This document shows, piece by piece, positions 49,601 through 61,600 of a DNA stretch of 64,000 nucleotides. Each line of letters opens with the position of its first letter. Within the stretch, counting starts at the first letter, position 1. The DNA comes from Tubiluchus corallicola (lineage: Eukaryota; Priapulida; Priapulimorpha; Priapulimorphida; Tubiluchidae), in the NCBI GenBank assembly GCA_030141605.1, contig JAQGDQ010000002.1, forward strand, positions 2,090,501-2,154,500, given 5' to 3'. Below the pieces are notes generated by a model, which saw nothing but the letters and a program-made list of their open reading frames with translations, ran no database searches and had not been told where the DNA came from. The translations under genes were made by a program, and so were the position numbers.

Positions 49601-52600
49601 ACAGGGTGAATAAGGGTTGCCCCGTATGGATACCATTTCTTTGTTGAGAGCTAATATGCGGAACAATAATGTAGGATATTTCATTGATTACTATAATAAT
49701 CGGTCAGTATGTCTGGGATCGCCACGCAATCTAATATTGTGTTTTTACTAACTTTGAGTAAATGAAAGATTAACAAAATTTATTATTTCATTCAAAACAG
49801 TGTATACTGTAAGTTTAGTCAGTCTTCCAGAGGTTTCGCAGCATTTTGATATTATTTTACCAGCCATACTAAGAACACTGTTAATTCACCAAGCAGCTAT
49901 TATTTATTGTTCACCATTTGGAGCTAGACCAGTGAAAACTAATAAAGTTTAGATTCTATAGAACACTGACAAAATCCTGGTAAAAAAGTGTTGACACACG
50001 TGCGATGGAACGGTGACATTCAGAAATACAAAAATCTTTTTAATTTGAAAGTGAACTAAAGTATACACATACCGAATGTAAGAGAAACTAACCCGTGTTC
50101 GCAGAAGCCAACGTGAAATAGCGACACTGCTCTGACAAAATTTTCGTTTGACAGTCAGGCGAACAGAAATTTACTTAAACTCCAACTGAAAACTCAAAGG
50201 AGTTTCTACAGACACATCAGTTACCCCTACACTGCACTTCACATCACGCTTATACGCTTCGCTTCTGTACGTTGTTATGATAAAACATAAGCCTAAAATA
50301 ACCATCATAAACCCCAGTCTGAGAAGAGAATAGCGGCATAGGAGTCATTTAGTGCTTGTCATTATCACTTGCGATCCTTACTCGCTTTTTTCTCACTAAT
50401 AACTCGGATTTGATGCTTCAGCAAAATCAGTTTAGTACGAACTCCTATCATTTAGATCCAAACTAGTATGTCAGAAATTATATAACAGATGGGAGAAAGA
50501 GAACTGAAATTTACCTTGGAAAGAAGCCCAGCATAACAGCATACAGGTCGCTGCTAAACTATCAAGCACCGTCATTATTGCCAGTATTTCGGTAATATAA
50601 TATCTATGCGCGTGGACCACATACTGACCGCTCCAAACAAATGTCCAGACAGCGAAACGGCAAGTATTCTTCAAAACGAAACAGCAGGAATTGGTTAGCA
50701 GGAAAAACTATTCACTAGGCAACATCTGTTTACCAATCCGGTGAGAAACGTGACTGAAAATAACGTTGTTTTAACAATGAAACGATCGAGTCAGGCGATG
50801 GGGCACAAGCACACTGTTGGGCGATACTGTATCATAAGAAATGTTTTTGTATTCAATATTAAGGACGTGCACAAGAGTTGTTACAAACCCATTTTTGTAG
50901 TCTAGGAAGAGCATTCTTAAAGTTTATTTCCCTTTTTGTAGTCTAGGAACAGCATTACTAAAGTTTGTCCTCACCGGTCTCATACATGCCTTATTTCTCA
51001 ATTTCGCAAAGTTTAAATACAATAAATTACGCATGTTCTGCGAGTTTGCGACAGTGTGCATAAAGTTATCGGCAAGAAAAACAATATTATTGTAGGAGCG
51101 CTCTAAAATTACAGAAGCATGTGTCGTACGCCCATCTGTCACCATACTCAAACGGTTCCTTCACAATACCACCAATCAAGATAATCAACGCCTGACAATT
51201 AACGATAATGAGTCGAACTAGAAATCCATACACGAAGCTAACATTTGCTCAATTCGACAGACGTAGCCTCGTACGTCGTCGAACTATAGGATGTAACTAA
51301 TCTGAATACTGTAAAATCGCAAAATCATCTAAATAAAATGCGAATTAGTAACGTCACAGAGTAAATATCTCCGCCAAAATTCATGTCTCCACCCAAAATT
51401 TATCGCGCTTAGCCTCAAAGACCATAACTCACAAATTAATACAACGCATGACTGTTTCCTACGCAGTGCCACCATCGAGCCATTACCTTTCACTATACAA
51501 ACAGTGAAACGATTAAATAACGAATTAAGCTGAAATACTGGAGCATCAACAGACAGGATGGAATTTTTCTATATCGTGCCAGCAATGGCTTTGCAAATTA
51601 AGAACGCGTTGACCTTCAATTACTGCCGTTTTACAACACTCGAGGATTTACACTTTGCTGCTATTATATGCAACTATAAAATTTTTATGAAGAATTATGG
51701 TACCATGCTGCCAGGGGAGGTTGGGAACAGAATTAAAATGAAGTACTACAAAAAGATAAAATATGCATGCCTTCTTTCAAAAGTTCTGGCAACTCGTAAT
51801 TTATCTAAATGCACGGGTAAAAATCACCTGTAATCACTAAATAATTGTAATCAGTGAGTAAAGCAACCTCCACAATATTAACTATACAATCACCAACAAA
51901 AATCAGACTTCAAATGCTAAACTTTTCGTACATTATTGCTTACCGACAGCCGCTGAGAAAAGATAGGAGCAGAGAGAAAGTCAAGGAGGGGATAAAAGAG
52001 TAAAATGCACAAGGCGTGATGCAACCGCCACAAAACGAAAACGCATCACTAATTTAAGCTCTTCCATCAATGTCAAGGCAGATTTCCATACAGCTTAATT
52101 TCCGCATGAGATCGAATGATACGAAATAGATTCATAAAGGAAAGCGAGAAAAGCTTGACTTCCTGAGTTGAATAAATCATTAATCAATTTCACAATGTAG
52201 AAAATGAAAAACTTGGTCAAAAATATCTTTGGACTAGAAGGCCACGGCTCCATGATTGTGCAACGCAGTGACTGTGGTGCGTGCAGCAATAACTAAACAT
52301 TCTAACCATCGGCTAAATAATGCTTTGCTGATCAGTTTCGAATCGGCCTTCGGACAAGTGACCTCAACTGGTTTTTTGCACTACGTGTATAGAATACCAG
52401 CAAGTTGTAAAATTTATGACATTAATTGGCAACACAAGAATAATGGCACCAGCATTCTTGTAACATTGACAGACTGGAGTGAGCAAGTTGTAGTTGCTGG
52501 AAGCTACAATGAAGGTTTTGTGAAAACAAGTACATTAGGCCATACATATGTTCATATAAGTATGTATTACAATTATTATTATTCACAGATTAGGTGATTA

Positions 52601-55600
52601 ATGATTTAAAAAAGTCTTTCGGAAAATGTGAATAAAGGAAATAAGTAATACAGTACAGTTTAAAATTAAATATGTGTCATTAGCTTTAGCACATAGGTTA
52701 AATAAAATTAACGCCTTGAACTAATAAGTTTTACAGTTCAACTGTAGACACAAGAAAACTGAAATGTGATTTAGATAAGTTAAATTAGACATCATAAGAA
52801 TTTCAAATGTGTTTTGGTAACTCAGATGTTACGTGGGTAGGTTAAATGTAAATCGGTAATTAACTCATTTAAGTGCAACATACAACGCGACAAACCAAAT
52901 ATATTTTATTGTCATGGTGCCATCGGAATCGATTTTTATTATATTTAATTAATTTGCAACTATTCTGCTCATTTTTATGGACGTGAATATATTTTTAAAT
53001 GTGAATAAAATGTTTTATTTAAAGAAAAACAATTGTGCTGTTCAGTTGAAAGTGACATAACAATTTAGAATTGCTCCATTATATAAACAGCTACCAAATA
53101 TGTTTACTTTATTAGTGTAGTAATGACGGGATTAATGCAAAGTGCATGAAAAACTCAATGATTTTCCACTTGTGCTTTCACCTCTTCCTTTAATCAAAGC
53201 TAGTGAAAAAATATTCAAAAACATTTAATAGTGTACTAATTAACCAATGTACCTGATACTGCACAATATAAGTCAACAAAGTGATAATTAAAAAGTATAT
53301 GATACACAAAATACAAATATTACATGTTTAAACTCAACAGACTTTGTCTTTTGTTTTTTTTCATTGCAAATGTGATGCAGAAAAGCTGAACAAAGTGTTT
53401 TTCACACCTGCAGGCAAAAGACACCACGAAATTAAACATTTGCAGTTAACATAGTGACACAGAAAGAAAGAAATTCTTTCAAGCAATTTGAACATTTCTA
53501 ATTTGCCATAAAATTTTGTAAGAAATCTTAGGTAGCCTCAATATAACAACAAAACATCATTTTTAAATTTTATGACGTACTGAATTTGGCAACCACACTC
53601 ATGATAAAGCATAAAGTTCAAGCAATACAAGGTTTACAAAGCAAAAAATACACGTTAATATGATATCGAATTGGTTAAGTTACTGTGTACATGGCAACTG
53701 CAATATACATTCCCCACCGACTACAGATTGACCATTTTGCAGGAAGTAGCCCACAGCTTATAGGAACTAACGAACAGGCGAATAGAACACAAAGCTGAGT
53801 GCGGATCAATAAACGTATACAGAGTTACTCTTCAAAGGTTATAAGCAACATTGGGAGTTGCACTGTACAAAGGCGCTCAGACATCAAATCAAAGAACAAG
53901 AAAGAAAAATCCATGATCATGTCGCCAAGTAATGTAAGGTCATTGGACCTTCTAGGATTTATAGCAGGTATGAAATCAACTGCCTTTCTTTACGATTACT
54001 CGTTTGACAAAAGCTGAATCAGAAGAAAGATACATTTTGTGTTTGGTGAAACTTAAGCTGCGTCAAGCACTTGTGATCAAGAAGAGTTTTGTAACGCAAT
54101 TTGGTTCTTCGAAAGACAGAGGTTCCAGGAACATTCTCTTGTCTTGTGAATGTGTTCTTTTCTATAGTGTCCGCCAGAATTAACCAGAAACACAACACCC
54201 ACTTCCTTTAAATGCTAAGCTACAAGGGTAATAGGTTATTACATTTAAGAGAATGAATTTCACGACAATCAACCTTTAAAATATTCGCACTATAACGTCA
54301 CGGTTTCAATACTTAATAACTGCGGATTCATTCCAATTAACGTATTTTTCAATGCGCAGAGAGTAAAAAGGACAAAAGGCTAAAAGAAGAAGCACATCAA
54401 TTACGCCACTTTCCCACTGAAAATCTTGTCTCTTGACAACCCAGTAGGGACATTAGTAAATTCTAATGCTGTCTCGTTGACAAAGCTGTTTAGTTCTGTT
54501 AAAACGTCCATCATACCAAAGAGTAATTACTAACGGACATGTAACACGTAAATCATAACCTGGTTTTAATGTTTAATTCCAGTAAATGTACACAGAATGT
54601 CATTGTTCCCTAGACCTTTTTATAATCTTTTCATAAAGCTCAATGGGTGCATGCACGCAACAAATACTCATCACAAATAACTCTTTCAAGGCTGGACTAT
54701 TTTTCACGAAAATAATCACAGGAAAATTATTATTTAAACTCGCATACAACATCCAACGTCAAAGAAATGTCTAACAAAAGCGGGGCGGACAGGGATAGGT
54801 AAAAGCACCTGCTTTTAGCGGTGGTACAATATGATCACGCACCTATCAAACCATGAGTAATTAAATAAACAAACAATGTATAGACTGTGTAAACATCATG
54901 GAAATTTGCCTTGTAAATAAGCTATGCGTAAATAAGCCTAAATTTAAGATTTACAAATTAAATTCAAATGGAATTATTAATATATAATTACAATTTATAA
55001 ATATATAATTTAACTGTCATGGGTGATTTAAATACCACTGAAATGTAATAGCAAAATGCTCTGCTACGTTTTTCCAATATCCATACAAAAAACAAAACGC
55101 CTTGAAATAAAGTTATATAATAAAGGAAGTTCTTTAGAACTTCTCAACCCTGATATGGAGTTTTGCAACAACTCGTGTCCCTTTGTACACAAAAACTACT
55201 TCTTCCTTAGAGTATCGACTTTCGGTTGTAAGGCAATAATCGCTAAATAATTAATAGGTTCTTATTAGTTATAAACACAGCGGAGCAAATTAAAAAATGC
55301 TAGCAACGGTCCAGTAATTAAGCACGTTTCCAATCATATCAGATTCTCTTTACATGAAACATAATTGATTACTTGTTAGTAGCAACATTGAACAATGCAT
55401 TAACATTTAAATATGTAAAAATATTGAGTGCCAGTCTGCATTCCTTACCTTCTTAGTATGTTATTGAAATCAGTGAATATAAATAAGAAATAAAACAGAG
55501 TTGATGCATGACTACGATGCACGAACGTTCATAGGCACACTGATGTTAGTTTTTAAAGCTGTACAATAAAGAAAAAATCAAAACCTGTATATATTGTACC

Positions 55601-58600
55601 TTAATTGAATTTATGCCTAAAAGGCGTTATTTAAATTAAATTTATCAAGACAAACTTTTTTGTATTACTCGTAAAATTACAAATTGAAAATTTACAGTTT
55701 TTGTGGGTTGCTACACTAAACTGACGAAGAAATAATTGGGCTACTGTTTTAATAAGCCCATATGGAAAACCGTGTGGTCTATTAGGGGAAAGGCCGATAC
55801 AAGGATTTTAAATAACCAAACCTACCTGAATGATAATCTGCAGGTAAGCTTAAATCCACTGCCACCGATAGATAATCCCAATATTGGGGAAACAAGCAGA
55901 GACTCTTCTATCGTCACTAACACAACAGCACTAACATAACAGAGCTAACTGAAAGCACAGGAACTCTTCTCACAGCCCAGTGCGCAGATTTGTAAGAAAG
56001 TTGCTCATTGGCTAGAGCAGCCAAAAGCAGATTATTGCCTTGTTCACGTAAAAATGCCCGAAGCAGGATTAGATGATAAAATACAGGTGAAAAACTCAAG
56101 TGCGGCAACGACAATACATCGAGCTTAAACGCACCTGTTTGCTTGGATTAAAATTAACCGATAAGGACATGCAGATAAGCACGCAAAGTACACGTCACCC
56201 AAGCCAAACCACTCATAGAATACAATCCATTTCTATTGTTTTCAAAGATACTTTTACAACTTACTTTAACACCACGAAGATCACCTTATTTTAGCAACAA
56301 AATTTATGATTTTTTATTTTTTTTACTTATCGGTTATCAGAACAACAAGGAACAAACGTTACCAATAAAAATTTATATGTCTATACTCTATATAGACTTG
56401 ATTTAAACTGAACTGTTCTTCACTAAATCAAGCTAACAAAAATGAACTTAATTCGTCATCTTAGACGTTACTAGACTCAGAAGACTTACAAACGTAATAA
56501 AACAATTAAAAACACTGCACTAAAATACGTCTATATCATTAATGGATCAAAACTCTGAAACGAGAAAGTACAAAGGTTTGCTTGCTCAGCAGTAGTTACG
56601 CTAAACAAAAAGAGAGTTATCTCAAATCTTACGTATGCCGACTATCAAGTACAAATAAATGAAATCCACAAATAGACGGTTACAGCATAACAGTTGTGCG
56701 CACTTTAAACCATGTTTGTTGACATTACAGATTTAAATATTCGTTTGCCCAATAGTAGAGTAGTACAGACCTTATGGCATAGACAGGCAAGCACTTCGGG
56801 ATATGCACGCACATTTTGAATGCCGTTCATTGGTATAAGTAAAATACGACGATGCCTACAAGATTCGTCGAATACTTATCAAGAAATTACCAACCCATCC
56901 AAAATTTCTCACCCGATCATCCTATCTTGAGTTATAGGCCTAATGTGACATCTAATAATATAAAAATAATGTTAAAAATACAAAGATCTAGAAAAGAATT
57001 ACGGTTTAGGGAATACCCTGATAAGGTTAACATACTCCTTCCCCACTTAATTCTATTTCTATAAAAAATTCTATTAAGACAGGCGACACATACAAAGAGG
57101 ATAAAATATGGTTATTAAAAACCATCACAAACTATATACATATTTACAAGAATAGAATTAATTTGAAGGTAATAAATTAAAACCCATTAGCATTAAAAAT
57201 GGTTTTTTGACATGTGTAAAATCAGTTGCATTGACATAACACTGCCAAGCACAATTGCTACATACTTGTTATATGAAGATAATAATTTAAAACATATTAG
57301 TATAGCAAATAAATTTTTTGGCAAATGTAAAATTAGTTGCATTGACATAAAACTGCAACGCACACTTGCTTCATGCAAGTTTTTACTCACAGTAATTGAT
57401 TCTGATTGGTTATTTTGTGCTACAAATTTGATTGATTTTTAGTTGACTTACTAATTAGTAAATCATACCAGAGTAGCGGATATTACATTTCCCTGATCAT
57501 TCTTATGACCCAAGTTACACACAATCATCCAAAGCTTGGAGTACCAATGATAAAAATAATTTACGTCACAATAATTATGCTTAAATAAAATGTTTTTGAT
57601 TGTAATAATCTGCTTACAAAATTAATTGTTCTCTGTTCCCAATACACATGGAATGAAATTTTTAGCATTAACCAAAATGTAGTATTTGCATTTCTGTGTG
57701 GGTATATTTTTTTATTTTTCTGTGAACATTATTCCATGACAGACATTCTGTTTACAGCTTGCTTAACGATTCCTGAACAATAATTCACTATCATACGTTG
57801 AACAAGAAGACAGTGTGCCTGAAATTTAGCTACCAACAATGGATTTGGCTGCCCTCCAATGAAATATTCTGGTATTAGCAATAATTTTTTATGCATTTTA
57901 CTGCACCTAGAATTTACTTCTGATGTAATAGTTGACATCAGCTCATGGGTGCACCATTTCCCTCGCATCTTTTTATTGCTAAACCTGCTACACAACTTTG
58001 ATATGTTCATTTGGTTTATGCTCTAGATTAAGACATAACATAATAATAAGTCGATTACACTATTAATGTAATAATCTGTATTAAATATTTTGTTCAGCCC
58101 CCACCAAGTTCCCAATACATCCACAACCAAGGAATTGAATTAAACTTGGCAAAATAAGCAACATTGTAGTATACTGTTGCATTTGGCTATTATTATTTTT
58201 TGTTGCATACAGCAAAAAGAGAATTTTTTCTGCTGTTTTTGGGTATTAACAGTATTGATGTTTCTTATGTGAACTGTATTCCTTTAAAATTCCATCGTCT
58301 TGTACAGATTTTCCCATGAATAGCCTCATTAAGAAATTCCCATACCCATGTAACAAAAGGTACTGAAAAACACAGTCCACGTGTCAAATTCGCTCTCTAA
58401 AGCAGCTAGCAAAATGTAATTTCATCCGAGCAACATGGAATGGAACAGAAATAAACCTTCACTTTTCCTTGCAGCTGCTGCTTTGGACAAATTTTACGCT
58501 TTAAACTAGCAAAAATGAGAATTCATTTATTACATTAAAATCAATTATATTGCTTTGTATGCAAATGATATTACTTTCTCAACCAAGCATAAAAAGCATG

Positions 58601-61600
58601 AGAGCAGTCTGAGCAGGGCGGCCTGAGATTATAAGCCAAATCTCTGAACGTTGATCATGCAGCTTACGTAAGAACAGACATTACCCGGTGCTGCCATCTA
58701 CCATCAAGAAATTGACTATTAAATGCTTACAATTGCCCACTGAATAAAAAAGCAAATATACCGCACAACTTGCACAAGCACTTCCTTAAACATTAATAGT
58801 TAGAAAATATGCAGTACAATTGAAAATTCTTACCTGTTGTTCCTTCAACTTTTTTTCTAAATCCTCTAAACTCCAGCTGGATGTTGCTTCGGGCCAACGT
58901 AGCCGATTGGAGATGTCGTTCAACCATTTCCGCAACATAATAACATCACGTTCCAAATCTAAAACCGTAGGATAATTAAAGTCCCAATTGAAGACGCAAA
59001 TAAACAAACCAAATTTTATTCAATAATAATTTTAGGCGAATAAGTGATTGTGCATGAAAACTCTAATAGGTGTCAATAGGATAAAATGAAACAACAAGAA
59101 AGGATTCCAAAGCTGCTGTGTAAAAAAGACAATGCTGCATGTGCATTGCATAAATCTGGAAAAATGCATCTAAAAAGAATTAAAGTACCTAAGACAGACT
59201 GTACTCAAAATTACTGAAACGTAGTGATTAAAGTTTCCAAAATATAGTGGAATTTGAAACAAATACAGTAGAAAATATGGACATTGTTGTTGTCACCATA
59301 GATGTGTTGTGCAGCTTTGATTTATTTATTGATTAGAGTCTAAAAATAACCAAGAAGTTGCTCAAAGCAGCATTGTAATCTTGCATTGCTTTATACCAAA
59401 CAGTTGTAATATTAACTGAGTGGAGAACAACAATGCGAATCTCTGATTACACTGTTAGAAATGTTTTTTACTGTAGGCCATGAAATGTTGGCGAATGACC
59501 AAGTAAATTTTTATGGGCAGCAAATAGAGGTGTGTGTGTGGGGGGGGGGGGCATTTCATTTTCTTCATAGGCAATAGCATTCACTATGCATTACACAGTT
59601 TTGTACAAGAAACAGTTGGAGTTTGAGTGTATTCGCTTTCAATGAAAATTCTTGTGATATATGTGGTTGATCCAAGGGCAGTACCCACATGTGACAATGT
59701 CACGTGTCAGGATTAAACATTTTGTGTAACAGCATAAGACTACTTGCATTGGATTTAACTCTGCTGCAAGTGTTCTAAAAGCATGCCATTTGTTTTATGC
59801 TACCTAGGAAAGTACAAGTCACATAAGAGAAAATAATATTTAAACATATGCTATTTTTACCTATCTGATTTACGGTTTAAGTCTTAGGGTTAGACGAATG
59901 TCTTCTTCACTGAATATATATTTATGTTGCTATTGTTCTGATAAGCTTTGTGAAACCCAGAGATTTGAGAAATCTAAAAGCACTCATTTTCACTCTTCAC
60001 ACAAAATCGTTTCAAGAGAACAGATATAAAATTTCATTTGACATATCAGAAGCATGAGGCTAAAATGGACGATAAAGGTAGAACGATACGAGTGGCATAA
60101 CAGAGTCAACTTAACATTGCCGAATGAGTTCAAAGAAATTTAAATGCTGACAGGATTAAAAAAGCTTTCAAGTTTGTATTCCTGGATAATGAAGAGTTTT
60201 AGACTCTTCCACCAAACTGCTTGTGATATGAAATTTTATGGTAATTTTAGAGGGACTGATTGTTAAAGTTGGATGACTTTGGGTCAAAATGCAAGCTTGT
60301 AGTGGTATTTTATAACTGAGTTCTAATTTTGAATTATACTTGTTTATTAAATGATTATTTTTAATAACTGCTTTTACATCAACCATGTGTAAGATTCATT
60401 TTACAGGTATGCAATCCCCAAGTGGAAAGATCTCTAAACATTAATAATGTTGAATTAAATGCATTAAGGAAAACTCTTTTGTTTTTTTGGTATACTACAT
60501 GAACCACAGAATGTATTTTATTCATCTTACGCATCAGTATGCATCTTATTCCTGACTTTTGCAGCTGAATGCAGGTTACGGAAGAAGCCAGAGCTAGTGT
60601 TGCATAGATGTGTGGTGCCACCTTGAAATGCTTCTTTGTCATAAAAAAAACAAGAATTCTCGGCACAGTAGCACACTAATCTTGCATTGGGTTTATGTCA
60701 GACAGTTCTCATAACTGAATGGCGATCAACAATGCAGCATTTCCTTGTTTGATAGTATTCTCTCGAATATTGAAGTCTGTAAATATAACTTGCATCTTTT
60801 TACTACAAATTTTTCACCCAGGCAGTTAACTGAACAAAATGAATGCTACTCTGCAGCAGTTAAGTTTAATGCCACCCACATCCCCAGTGAAAATGTTTAT
60901 GTTACATAATTTTAGATTTGTAAAATTCAGCAGTGCTGTGTTGGAGTTGCTTTAAGTTGTTGGGAAAAATTGATAAAATACTGAAACTACAACTGAAAAA
61001 AATGCTTTGTGAAGAAACAAATACATTCCATATATTTTAAAACTCAAAAGCTACGATGCTCAAAGGATTCTTCAAATGTTAATGCAGAAAAGAGTGTTAA
61101 TATGGTTATACAGATCAAAGACCATTCTGGAGTGACTTCTATGACACTGTTGTGTTTAATGGAGAAACTTGAACGTTTATTGTCTATAAAAGTTTATAAA
61201 CGACTAAAAGTTTATTGTCATCAAAGTATTCCTAAGATAAAGTTGAGATCAGTGTTCGTAAACAACTTAATAGATCCAAAAGTAATTATGCCTAATGACG
61301 ACATTTAAGTTCACATACTGATATAGATATTGAAAAACTCGTAACCTAGGTTGGCAAGCCAAGAAGCCACTGAATCATTACTAGGCAAATGAAATAAAAT
61401 GCAATGACATCAGCGTAGGGATGTTACTCTGTTACTTTAGATCTGATCCGACTGAATCTAAAAAAGCTCAATTTAGCTTCACCTGCATAGGCGATGCAGT
61501 AGGGATTCATTACAAAGGGGATTATATACTCTTTTACCTTTAGTTTTTCGACAAAATTGCTTAAACCGCCACCTTTTTGGATAATTTCTAGTCCTACTTG

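Noticed and set aside
50471-50674. Minus-strand frame ending at a strong donor (CAAG|gtaaat), a second possible alternative nesprin first exon
   Set aside because: Its phase (1) does not match the next exon at 44751 (phase 0), and the phase-0 frame has no start codon.
57729-58010. 93-codon minus-strand frame in the 14 kb intron
   Set aside because: No similarity I could name; ends are not bounded by convincing splice sites in the phase required by nesprin.
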